From the NCBI GenBank assembly GCA_021769545.1, contig JAETSS010000069.1:1-6862 (forward strand): DNA of 6,862 bases, in the 5' to 3' direction. The notes beneath the pieces are model-generated. The model saw only the letters and a program-made list of their open reading frames with translations, did not search any database and was not told the DNA's origin. The stretch is from Eubacterium sp. (lineage in GTDB: Bacteria; Bacillota_A; Clostridia; Peptostreptococcales; Anaerovoracaceae). Numbering within the stretch: the first letter of the stretch is position 1; each line of letters starts with the position of its first letter. Below are positions 1 through 5,993 of this stretch, piece by piece. The position numbers were made by a program, and so were the translations under genes.

Positions 1-21
1 TTATAGAAAGCGGTGAAGCCA

Positions 22-252
22 ATGGTTGAATTAGTTAGTGCAATTGCAAAGTCACTAGTTGAACATCCGGATTCAGTAGAGGTATCCGAGTCACAGTCCA
101 ATGGCACTACGGTTATACAGCTCAAGGTCGCTCCCGACGATATGGGCAAGGTGATCGGAAAGCAGGGCAGGATTGCCAAGGCTATTCGTACTGTCGTAAA
201 GGCAGCAGCAACAAAGGCTAATGTCAGAGTGGTAGTAGAAATAGTTCAATAG
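22..252 (+). CDS. khpA: KhpA, small KH-domain RNA-binding protein
   Basis: Small single-KH-domain protein that binds RNA. In Firmicutes it works with KhpB and is linked to control of cell division and of translation (family knowledge). The predicted protein has 76 residues, the usual length. Its core is the KH signature VIGKQGRIAKAIR at about residues 44-56, whose GKQG (46-49) is the GxxG loop that grips the nucleic acid backbone; a C-terminal beta strand (VRVVVEIV) closes the fold. I chose ATG at 22 because GGTGA at 12-16 gives a well-spaced ribosome binding site and MVELVSAIAK matches the usual family start; a GTG at 13 would add three residues and has no good site. A TAG at 4-6 may be the end of the preceding gene, usually rpsP, but too little is visible to say. 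rimM and trmD follow. Confidence 0.92.
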   Translation: MVELVSAIAKSLVEHPDSVEVSESQSNGTTVIQLKVAPDDMGKVIGKQGRIAKAIRTVVKAAATKANVRVVVEIVQ

Positions 253-258
253 AGACAG

Positions 259-299
259 AAAGGCACATGTATTTTATGATATATGTGCCTGTGCTTTTT
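259..299 (+). terminator. hairpin plus T run between khpA and rimM (attenuator-like)
   Basis: AGGCACATGTAT (261-272) pairs with ATATATGTGCCT (279-290) as a 12-bp stem with one G-T wobble and a six-base loop. TGTGC and five T residues (295-299) follow soon after. A second, mutually exclusive pairing joins AAAGGCACA (259-267) to TGTGCTTTT (290-298). The T run is a few bases off the stem, so termination is probably partial. The rimM ribosome binding site starts at about 303, so the structure could also affect rimM translation. That the structure can form is seen in the sequence; its function is inferred. Confidence 0.5.
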
Positions 300-312
300 G
301 ATGGTGGAGAAT

Positions 313-816
313 ATGGAAAAGATCAAGATAGGAAAAATCGTCAATGTGGTGGGTCTCAAAGGCGAGGTCAAGGTGTACAATTATTCCGACAGTGCGGAAA
401 TATATGAAACGGCAGGTTCGGTGTACGTCGGAGACGAGCTTATCCGTATCGAGAATGTGAGACTCCAGAAGAATATGGTGGTGCTAAAGCTTGAGGGCAT
501 ATCGGACCGAAACGGAGCCGAAAAAGCCAGAGGCAGGGAGATCTTCATAACCGAGGAGGATCTGCCGCAGCTGCCGCAGGGACAGTATTACGTCAGGGAC
601 CTCATAGGTATGGCCGTAAAGGATGAAGAAGGCGGCACGCTGGGAAGCGTTACAGATGTGCTGCAGAACACGGCGCAGGATATATTCGAAGTGGGTCTGC
701 CCAACGGAAAGCGTATCATGATCCCCAATGTAGATGAATTCATTCTGGACATAGATCCGGAAAACAGGGAGATCCGTGTAAGGCTGATAGAAGGCATGAT
801 GGACCTACAGCAGTAG
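313..816 (+). CDS. rimM: RimM, 16S rRNA processing / 30S maturation factor
   Basis: RimM binds ribosomal protein S19 and helps the head of the 30S subunit mature in the cytoplasm (family knowledge). The 167-residue protein has the two expected parts: an N-terminal beta-barrel domain (about 4-84) opening with IGKIVNVVGLKGEVKV, and a C-terminal PRC-barrel (about 92-165) opening after the linker LPQLPQGQYYVRDLIGM. VIL-type barrel strands such as GKRIMIPNVDEFILDID are also typical. I chose ATG at 313 because the RimM family begins right before the IGKIV strand and GGTGGAG (303-309) then serves as the ribosome binding site. ATG at 301 would add four residues and place that site inside the gene. 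Tandem stops TAG TGA end it. Pairing with trmD is conserved across bacteria, so this identification is firm. Confidence 0.95.
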   Translation: MEKIKIGKIVNVVGLKGEVKVYNYSDSAEIYETAGSVYVGDELIRIENVRLQKNMVVLKLEGISDRNGAEKARGREIFITEEDLPQLPQGQYYVRDLIGMAVKDEEGGTLGSVTDVLQNTAQDIFEVGLPNGKRIMIPNVDEFILDIDPENREIRVRLIEGMMDLQQ

Positions 817-831
817 TGATTTTATGTATGG

Positions 832-887
832 AAAAGGCAGGAGCCTGCGTGCAGATGAAAATGGCACCGGGAGTCTGCCGTGCTTTT
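832..887 (+). terminator. possible weak hairpin/T-run attenuator before trmD
   Basis: The 82-base gap between rimM and trmD contains GCACCGG (864-870) pairing with CCGTGC (878-883), six pairs with one bulged C and a seven-base loop, followed at once by TTTT (884-887) and then the trmD ribosome binding site GGGAG. An upstream mini-hairpin AGGC/GCCT lies at 835-846. An alternative pairing joins GGCAG (836-840) to CTGCC (875-879). The stem is imperfect and the T run short, so a partial terminator or a translational structure are both possible. Confidence 0.35.
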
Positions 888-898
888 GGGAGAAAAAA

Positions 899-1642
899 AT
901 GAAGATAGATGTGCTGACGCTGTTTCCCGAGATGTTTGCCCCTGTCACGGAAAGCAGCATTCTTGGAAGAGCTGTCGAGAAGGGGATTTTGGATATAAGG
1001 CTTACGGATATAAGGGATTTCAGCAACGATAAGCATAATAAAGCCGATGATTATCCCTTTGGCGGCGGAGGCGGCATGGTGATGATGGCCGATCCGATTT
1101 TCGGCGCCCTTGAATCCGTCGATGCTGCGGGAAAGAAAATAATATACATGTCCCCGCGGGGAAAGATCCTGGACAGCGATAAGATCCGCAGCCTTTCACA
1201 GATGGACGGATTCGTCATATTGTGCGGCCATTACGAGGGAGTGGATCAGCGTGTCATAGATCATTGGGATATAGAGGAAGTATCGATAGGAGATTACGTT
1301 CTCACAGGAGGAGAGCTTCCTGCCATGGTGCTGATAGACTCGGTGGCCAGACTGATACCGGATGTACTGGGAAATGAGAATTCCGCTCTGGACGAGTCCA
1401 TATATTCGGGACTGCTGGAGCATCCTCAGTATACGAAGCCGAGAGAATACCGCGGCATGCAGGTGCCGGAGGTCCTTGTCAGCGGCAATCATAAGCTGAT
1501 CGATCTGTGGAAGTTCAGAGAGTCGCTGCTCCTTACAAAGGAACGCAGGCCTGACTTATTTGAACGTTTTGTAAAGGAGCAGCGTGATTTTTCCAAAGAC
1601 GAGAGAAAAATACTGGAAGAAATAATTAAAATAGAGTTATAG
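899..1642 (+). CDS. trmD: TrmD, tRNA (guanine-N1)-methyltransferase
   Basis: Transfers a methyl group from S-adenosylmethionine to N1 of G37, next to the anticodon of tRNAs reading CNN-type codons, which prevents +1 frameshifting; usually essential. The 247-residue protein is normal for the family and has the SPOUT trefoil-knot signatures: MKIDVLTLFPEMF at the start, DDYPFGGGGGMVM (50-62), ILCGHYEGVDQRVID (107-121) and VSIGDYVLTGGELPAM (128-143), then the GNHKLIDLWKF helix and RRPDL near the C terminus. R151 and D165 occupy the positions of the known catalytic Arg and Asp. ATG at 899 is preceded by GGGAG (888-892) with six bases of spacing and matches the universal start; the in-frame ATG at 824 lacks a ribosome binding site. 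It follows rimM as usual, but rplS does not follow it. Confidence 0.98.
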   Translation: MKIDVLTLFPEMFAPVTESSILGRAVEKGILDIRLTDIRDFSNDKHNKADDYPFGGGGGMVMMADPIFGALESVDAAGKKIIYMSPRGKILDSDKIRSLSQMDGFVILCGHYEGVDQRVIDHWDIEEVSIGDYVLTGGELPAMVLIDSVARLIPDVLGNENSALDESIYSGLLEHPQYTKPREYRGMQVPEVLVSGNHKLIDLWKFRESLLLTKERRPDLFERFVKEQRDFSKDERKILEEIIKIEL

Positions 1643-1646
1643 TACA

Positions 1647-1675
1647 TTGCAAGCTGTAAATCTTTGGTGTAAAAT
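1647..1675 (+). promoter_or_regulatory. candidate sigma-A promoter for the hlyD-like/yggS/sepF/divIVA block
   Basis: TTGCAA (1647-1652) and TAAAAT (1670-1675) resemble -35 and -10 boxes and are separated by exactly 17 bases, in the short AT-rich gap after trmD. A start site six to seven bases below the -10 box would fall at about 1682, the A of the next gene's ATG, giving a leaderless or nearly leaderless message. No terminator is visible in the gap, so read-through from trmD is also likely. Confidence 0.5.
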
Positions 1676-1681
1676 AAAGTG

Positions 1682-2698
1682 ATGAAAACTAAACTCAGTA
1701 AGAAGACAAAAAAAGCAATATGTATTTATCTGGCAGCATTGCTTCTACTATATATCGTTGTTGAGATCCTGCCTAAGGTGACGGATATATTCGAGACCAC
1801 TCAGATACTGGAGCCGGGGGATCTTAAGATAGCCTATGAGACCAAGGGCTATTTTATAAAGGATGAAAGCGTTGGGATCGCTTCGGAATCGGGAAATCTT
1901 CAATACCTTGTAAGCGTAGGGACTGCGGTGAAGAAAGGACATCCGCTTGTATCCATAGAGGCCGAGGCCAATGACAAGGAAGCAAGATTCACCGAATACA
2001 CGGACAGGCTCAAGGGCTATGAAGGCGTTTCGGAGGATTACAATGCGCCTATAAGCGGCGTGTTCAGCCTTACCATAGACGGGTATGAAGATTATTTCAC
2101 ACCGGAAAACATGGAGAAGGTGAAGCGAAGCACGGTGGAGACTCTGTCATACGATTCCGTCAATCTCGATAGAAATTCGGCGATAAAAGGAGAGCCGCTC
2201 TATAAGGTGTCGGCAGATGACAGATGGTATGTGCTGTGCTGGATAGATAAGAAAACAGCGGAATCGTATTCCGAAGGGAAGGATGTGACTCTGGAATTGC
2301 CGGAAGGCTCCGTAGCCGCCGAAGTATATAAGATAAAGAAGGAGGAAGACGGGGACTACAGGGTGATATTCTATCTGGATGTATATTATTCCGCATTCTG
2401 TGAGAGCAGAGCCGAGGATATGTCCATTGTCACAAGCGACAATGAAGGCCTCATAGTGGATAATAAATGCATCATTGAAAAGGACGGCGTCAAGGGAGTA
2501 TACGTAAAGGACAAGAACGGCGACTACATATTTACCAGGATAAAGGTCATTTCCTACAACGATAAGCAGTCGGTAGTAGAGGATTCCACCTTTATAGACG
2601 ATGAAGGAAATCAGGTGTATACGGTAGACGTATATGATGAGGTGCTGAAGCATCCGTCAAGTGCATTGGAGGATGATCTGATGAAGGAGGAGGATTAG
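1682..2698 (+). CDS. membrane-anchored HlyD-like (barrel-sandwich) protein of the sepF cluster
   Basis: Predicted 338-residue protein with a basic N terminus (KTKLSKKTKK) and one transmembrane segment at about 11-30, so most of it probably lies outside the membrane. The external part resembles periplasmic adaptor (HlyD/MFP) proteins: VSVGTAVKKGHPLVSIE (78-94) looks like the first half of a lipoyl-like barrel-sandwich and NAPISGVFSL (121-130) like the second, followed by a beta-barrel region (RWYVLCWIDK to VTLELPEG, 181-209) and a membrane-proximal-like strand set (IIEKDGVKGVYVKDKNGDY, 264-282). The long coiled-coil hairpin of classical HlyD is missing; only about 28 residues separate the two half-motifs. 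No ABC transporter or other pump is in view. HlyD-like genes next to yggS and sepF occur, as I recall, in other clostridia. A GTG at 1679 is possible, but no Shine-Dalgarno supports either start. Exact function unknown. Confidence 0.75.
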   Translation: MKTKLSKKTKKAICIYLAALLLLYIVVEILPKVTDIFETTQILEPGDLKIAYETKGYFIKDESVGIASESGNLQYLVSVGTAVKKGHPLVSIEAEANDKEARFTEYTDRLKGYEGVSEDYNAPISGVFSLTIDGYEDYFTPENMEKVKRSTVETLSYDSVNLDRNSAIKGEPLYKVSADDRWYVLCWIDKKTAESYSEGKDVTLELPEGSVAAEVYKIKKEEDGDYRVIFYLDVYYSAFCESRAEDMSIVTSDNEGLIVDNKCIIEKDGVKGVYVKDKNGDYIFTRIKVISYNDKQSVVEDSTFIDDEGNQVYTVDVYDEVLKHPSSALEDDLMKEED

Positions 2699-2700
2699 CC

Positions 2701-3402
2701 ATGGAGGATATAAGAGCAAATCTGGCTACGGTCAATGACAGGATCAGGCAGACCGTAGAGGAATGCGGAAGAAGCGCCGATGACGTCTTGCTGGTAGCCG
2801 TAAGCAAGACAAGGACTCCGGAGGAGATAAACATAGCGATAGATGCCGGAGTTACGGACATAGGCGAAAATAAAGTACAGGAAATAATGGACAAGTATGA
2901 TGATGTGAAGCCTGTAAGGTGGCATATGATAGGTCATCTGCAGACCAACAAGGTGAAATACATCATAGATAAGGTCTCCATGATACATTCAGTGGATTCA
3001 TACAAGCTGGCGGCGGAGATAAACAAGCGGGCGGCGGGAAAGGATATTACGATGGATATCCTTATCCAGGTGAATTCCGCGCAGGAGGAAAGCAAGTTCG
3101 GGATCACGACCAAGGAGACGGAGTCGCTGATAAGGGAGATCCTCGAGACGTGTGAAAATGTCAGGATAAGAGGTCTCATGTGCATAGCGCCTTATGCAGA
3201 TGATCCTGAGGAAATAAAGATATATTTTGATGAAGTGAAGAAGCAGTATGATCAGTTGGGAGCCATCGATCATCCAAGATTGGATTTCAAATATTTATCC
3301 ATGGGTATGTCCCATGATTTCCCTGTAGCTATACAGGCGGGATCAAATCTTGTAAGAGTTGGAAGCGCCATTTTCGGCGAGAGAGATTATAGTAAGAAGT
3401 AG
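2701..3402 (+). CDS. yggS: YggS/PLPBP family pyridoxal phosphate homeostasis protein
   Basis: Binds pyridoxal 5'-phosphate in the cytoplasm and helps keep vitamin B6 and amino acid pools balanced; no enzyme reaction is established for the family. The 233-residue protein is of usual length and folds as an alanine-racemase-like barrel. K36 in LLVAVSKTRT is the expected PLP Schiff-base lysine. Other signatures are WHMIGHLQTNKVK (74-86), VNSAQEESKFG (124-134), IRGLMCIAP (156-164) and the phosphate-binding end YLSMGMSHDFPVAIQAGSN (198-216) with VRVGSAIFGER. The start is fixed by AAGGAGGAGG (2684-2693), which lies inside the last codons of the hlyD-like gene, whose stop is two bases before this ATG. 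The B. subtilis counterpart, ylmE, also sits just ahead of sepF, so the link to the division cluster is widely conserved though unexplained. Confidence 0.96.
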   Translation: MEDIRANLATVNDRIRQTVEECGRSADDVLLVAVSKTRTPEEINIAIDAGVTDIGENKVQEIMDKYDDVKPVRWHMIGHLQTNKVKYIIDKVSMIHSVDSYKLAAEINKRAAGKDITMDILIQVNSAQEESKFGITTKETESLIREILETCENVRIRGLMCIAPYADDPEEIKIYFDEVKKQYDQLGAIDHPRLDFKYLSMGMSHDFPVAIQAGSNLVRVGSAIFGERDYSKK

Positions 3403-3411
3403 GAGGTACTC

Positions 3412-3909
3412 ATGGGAGTTTTTAACAAGTTCAAGGACCTGATGGGATTTGAGGAATACGAAGAAGACGGTTTTGAAGAAGAAATCGAAGAGGAATACAA
3501 TTATGACAGGAAGCCTGTCGAGACGAGACAGCCGCTTACCTCTCAGCAGCACAAAGACGACAGCAGCAACGTAGTGCCTATGCAGAACAGAACGGTAAAG
3601 GCACTTACCAATGCATTCAAGCTGGTGGTCATAGAGCCCAAGGGCTTTGACGAGTGCTCCAAGCTGGTGGACAGCCTCAAGAGCAGGAAGCCTATAATCG
3701 TGAACCTCGAAAAGCTCGATTCGGATACCGCAAGAAAGATATTCGACTTTTTGGGAGGCGCTACATACGCTCTCAACGGAAACGTTCAGAAGGTGGCAAA
3801 CAACATCTTCGTATTTGCACCTGAAAACGTAGCCATCTTCGCAGAGGGAGAAAACAAGCCATATAACTTTGCGGGAGGAAATGCGGACGACGTAAATCCA
3901 TGGAAATAA
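3412..3909 (+). CDS. sepF: SepF, membrane anchor and bundling protein for FtsZ
   Basis: SepF polymerises on the inner face of the membrane, binds the C-terminal tail of FtsZ and helps build the division septum. The 165-residue protein shows all three usual parts: an N-terminal amphipathic, membrane-binding helix (MGVFNKFKDLMGF, 1-13), a disordered linker whose residues 14-29 are strikingly acidic (11 of 16 Glu/Asp), and the globular SepF domain (about 69-146). The domain contains KPIIVNLEKLDSDTARKIFD (93-112) followed by FLGGATYALNG, the conserved glycine region, and NIFVFAPENV near the end. The yggS stop TAG is the first part of its ribosome binding site TAGGAGGT (3400-3407), so translation is probably coupled. 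divIVA follows directly; ylmG and ylmH, which separate the two in B. subtilis, are absent. Confidence 0.96.
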   Translation: MGVFNKFKDLMGFEEYEEDGFEEEIEEEYNYDRKPVETRQPLTSQQHKDDSSNVVPMQNRTVKALTNAFKLVVIEPKGFDECSKLVDSLKSRKPIIVNLEKLDSDTARKIFDFLGGATYALNGNVQKVANNIFVFAPENVAIFAEGENKPYNFAGGNADDVNPWK

Positions 3910-3921
3910 GGAGGGGTAACT

Positions 3922-4530
3922 ATGATCAGACCGATAGATATACAGGAAAAGGAATTTTCGAGAGGCGTAAGAGGCTATAAGGAAGATGAAGTCAATCAGT
4001 TTCTCGATGAGATAACGGTCGATCTGGAACGGCTTCTCAGTGAGCTGCGACAGACAAAGGAAGAAAACAGCAGACTGGTTGAAGAACTCGAACGATACAG
4101 AGGCTCCGAAGGCACCGTAGTGGAGACGCTGGAGGCTGCCAAGTCGCTGATGGCCGATATTTCCGCAAGCGCGGAAAAGCGTGCCAACATACTGCTCAAG
4201 AATGCAGAGCTGGATGCACAGCTGATGCAGAAGGAAGCAAAGGAAAATGCAGACAGGATCGCAGAGGAAAGCGCGGCCATGAAGAGCAGATTCATAGATT
4301 TCAGGACGAGATACAAGCAGCTTTTGGAGTCGGAGCTGCAGAGATTCGAGTCCTTGAGTGGCGACATTTTTCCGGAGCTTGGAGTAGACGATTTTGACGA
4401 TCTTCCTCAGGCACCGGTAACGGACGTGATATTGGATCCACCTGCGCCTAAAGCCGGGACGTACAATTATCAGAACGGCGGCAATGTCAAGAGCCAGGCT
4501 ACCGTGAGACATGTCAGAAATCCAAAATAA
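3922..4530 (+). CDS. divIVA: DivIVA-family coiled-coil cell division / polarity protein
   Basis: DivIVA proteins bind curved membrane at septa and poles and recruit other division, growth or chromosome-placement proteins. The 202-residue protein starts with the lipid-binding domain: IRPIDIQEKEFSRGVRGYKE followed by DEVNQFLDEI, in which F12 and R17 match the exposed Phe and Arg that insert into membrane. Coiled coil runs from about 27-60, then through a charged helical stretch at 66-146 rich in Ala, Glu and Lys. The last 50 or so residues are Pro/Gly/Asn-rich and look disordered, ending basic (VRHVRNPK). The sepF stop TAA is part of its ribosome binding site TAAGGAGGGG (3907-3916). Tandem TAATAA closes it. 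Distinguishing DivIVA from the related GpsB rests on the long coiled coil and on the position after sepF. Confidence 0.93.
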   Translation: MIRPIDIQEKEFSRGVRGYKEDEVNQFLDEITVDLERLLSELRQTKEENSRLVEELERYRGSEGTVVETLEAAKSLMADISASAEKRANILLKNAELDAQLMQKEAKENADRIAEESAAMKSRFIDFRTRYKQLLESELQRFESLSGDIFPELGVDDFDDLPQAPVTDVILDPPAPKAGTYNYQNGGNVKSQATVRHVRNPK

Positions 4531-4539
4531 TAAATAATA

Positions 4540-4568
4540 GAGGAGGCGGGGCGTTCACGCCCCATTTT
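4540..4568 (+). promoter_or_regulatory. displaced Shine-Dalgarno plus GC hairpin before lspA (possible attenuator)
   Basis: GAGGAGG (4540-4546) is an excellent ribosome binding sequence, but no start codon lies at normal distance from it. One base later GGGGCG (4548-4553) pairs perfectly with CGCCCC (4558-4563) around a TTCA loop, and ATTTT follows. The lspA ATG is 31 bases after the AGGAGG. The element may be a weak terminator after divIVA, or the folded hairpin may shorten the path between the Shine-Dalgarno and the ATG, though about 15 unpaired bases would still separate them. Confidence 0.5.
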
Positions 4569-4577
4569 CGTATTCAT

Positions 4578-5057
4578 ATGATTTTTTGTTATTTAATAGT
4601 TGCCGCTGTGATAATAGCAGATCAGACGGTGAAATACTTCATTTCCTCCGGCATGGAGGTGGGGCAGACGATCCCTGTCATAGAAAATGTATTTCACATA
4701 ACCTATGTCCAGAACCGGGGGGCGGCATTCAGCATGTGGGAGCAGCAGTGGCTTATACTGATCGTGCTGCCTGCCGTGGCCCTTGCCGCGGGACTTGTGC
4801 TGATTTTCATCAAGCGCAGCTCGTGGAGCAGATCGATGCTGATTTCCGTAGCTTTCATATGCGGCGGAGGCATAGGCAATTTCATAGACAGGCTATGTCA
4901 GGGCTATGTGGTCGATATGTTCGACTGCAGATTCATACCTTTTATGGATTTTCCGGTATTCAATATAGCGGATATTTTCATATGCGTCGGTTGCGGCCTG
5001 CTGCTGGTGGATGTTATTTTTCTGGAAGGAAAGAGGGAAAATGGGAAGCAGCGATAA
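4578..5057 (+). CDS. lspA: LspA, lipoprotein signal peptidase (signal peptidase II)
   Basis: Membrane aspartyl protease that removes the signal peptide of prolipoproteins just before the lipid-modified Cys. The 159-residue protein has four predicted membrane segments (about 4-20, 58-78, 86-104, 130-148). The five conserved blocks are visible: ADQTVKYF (14-21), VQNRGAAFSMW (44-54), GGGIGNFIDRL (96-106), VVDMFD (111-116) and FNIADIFICVG (128-138). D113 and D132 match the catalytic pair. ATG at 4578 gives the normal short N terminus. Upstream, the reading frame is open back to the divIVA stop but holds no ATG, GTG or TTG, so the start is secure even though no adjacent Shine-Dalgarno exists. The gene overlaps the following pseudouridine synthase by 17 bases, the same order (lspA-ylyB) seen in B. 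subtilis. Confidence 0.96.
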   Translation: MIFCYLIVAAVIIADQTVKYFISSGMEVGQTIPVIENVFHITYVQNRGAAFSMWEQQWLILIVLPAVALAAGLVLIFIKRSSWSRSMLISVAFICGGGIGNFIDRLCQGYVVDMFDCRFIPFMDFPVFNIADIFICVGCGLLLVDVIFLEGKRENGKQR

Positions 5058-5979
5058 TATTTTGAAAAAAACGGAGCTGACTGTAACGGAGGATATGGAA
5101 GGGACAAGGCTGGATCTGGTGCTTTCCGCTTCTCTTGAGGAATGCTCCAGAAGCTTTATACAGAAGCTCTTCGAAAACGGCAGGATAACCGTGAACGGGC
5201 AGCTTTGCACCTCCAAGAAGCATAAGGCATCGGCCGGAGAGGTTGTTGAAATAGAGATCCCCGAGCCTAGAAAGCTGGAGGTGGAAGCGGAGGATATACC
5301 CCTTGACATAGTATACGAGGATGATGACCTGCTGGTAGTGAACAAACCGGCAGGGATGGTGGTTCATCCGGCAGTCGGAAATTATACGGGAACGCTGGTC
5401 AATGCTCTGATGCATCATTGCGGCCATGAGCTTTCCTCCATAAACGGGGTCATCCGACCCGGCATAGTACACAGGATAGATAAGAACACCAGCGGACTTC
5501 TGATGGTGGCCAAGAACGATAAGGCCCATAACGCGCTGTCGGAGCAGCTTGCGGAGCATTCCATAACCAGAAGGTATAAGGCCATCGTCTACAACAACAT
5601 CAGGGAAGACGAAGGCACGGTAGACAGGCCCATAGGAAGGGACCCGAAGAACAGACTGCGCAATGCGGTGACGGATATCAATTCAAAACATGCGGTGACC
5701 CATTACAGTGTACTTGAGCGTTTCGGGCAGTTCACATTGATAGAGGCGGCGCTGGAAACGGGAAGGACCCATCAGATAAGGGTCCATATGGCTCATATCA
5801 AGCACCCGCTTTTGGGCGACGAGCTTTACGGACCTGCCGGAAACAGGCTGGGTGTGAAGCGGCAGATGCTGCATGCCGGAGTGCTGGGATTCATACATCC
5901 TTCCACCGGCGGGTATATGGAATTTGAAAGTCCTGTTCCTGCGGATTTTGCGGGAACACTTGATAAACTCAGGAAATAA
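5041..5979 (+). CDS. rluD: RluA/RluD-family ribosomal large subunit pseudouridine synthase
   Basis: Converts uridine to pseudouridine in RNA, most likely at 23S rRNA sites such as those made by RluD; the exact target cannot be read from sequence. The 312-residue protein has an N-terminal S4 RNA-binding domain (about 22-72, with GTRLDLVLSA and SFIQKLFENGRITVNGQ) and a catalytic domain from about 88. The active-site motif HRIDKNTSGLLMVAKND (144-160) supplies the catalytic D147; VVNKPAGMVVHP (99-110) and ALETGRTHQIRVHMAHIKHP (237-256) are also typical. I chose ATG at 5041 because GGAAGGA (5024-5030) and GAGGG (5033-5037) precede it; ATG at 5011 would add ten residues and has a poor site. Its start lies inside lspA, implying coupled translation. 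The B. subtilis positional counterpart is ylyB, so the symbol rluD is by family, not proven orthology. Confidence 0.92.
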   Translation: MGSSDNILKKTELTVTEDMEGTRLDLVLSASLEECSRSFIQKLFENGRITVNGQLCTSKKHKASAGEVVEIEIPEPRKLEVEAEDIPLDIVYEDDDLLVVNKPAGMVVHPAVGNYTGTLVNALMHHCGHELSSINGVIRPGIVHRIDKNTSGLLMVAKNDKAHNALSEQLAEHSITRRYKAIVYNNIREDEGTVDRPIGRDPKNRLRNAVTDINSKHAVTHYSVLERFGQFTLIEAALETGRTHQIRVHMAHIKHPLLGDELYGPAGNRLGVKRQMLHAGVLGFIHPSTGGYMEFESPVPADFAGTLDKLRK

Positions 5980-5993
5980 CGGGAGCGATAAAG

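Noticed and set aside
283..312. Upstream starts of RimM at ATG 283 or 301
   Set aside because: ATG 283 lies in the right arm of the hairpin and neither start has a ribosome binding site; ATG 313 matches the family start.
824..898. In-frame N-terminal extension of TrmD from ATG 824
   Set aside because: No Shine-Dalgarno before 824; TrmD proteins begin at MKIDVLTLFPEMF, and GGGAG at 888-892 supports ATG 899. The stretch also forms hairpins.
2147..2653. 168-codon - strand frame under the hlyD-like gene
   Set aside because: Antisense shadow with no recognisable motif; the sense frame has a coherent membrane anchor and beta-rich body.
3343..4512. Open reading frame of 389 codons on the - strand across yggS end, sepF and divIVA
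   Set aside because: It is codon-aligned with the sense genes and stays open only because they avoid TTA, CTA and TCA codons. It shows no domain, and the sense genes are certain.
4586..5065. Second + strand frame of 159 codons lying over lspA
   Set aside because: It begins with TTG without a ribosome binding site, reads as a low-complexity Arg/Gly/Cys/His-rich product, and lspA in the other frame has every family motif.
5014..5559. 181-codon - strand frame under the pseudouridine synthase gene
   Set aside because: Antisense shadow; the sense product has the S4 domain and active-site motif.
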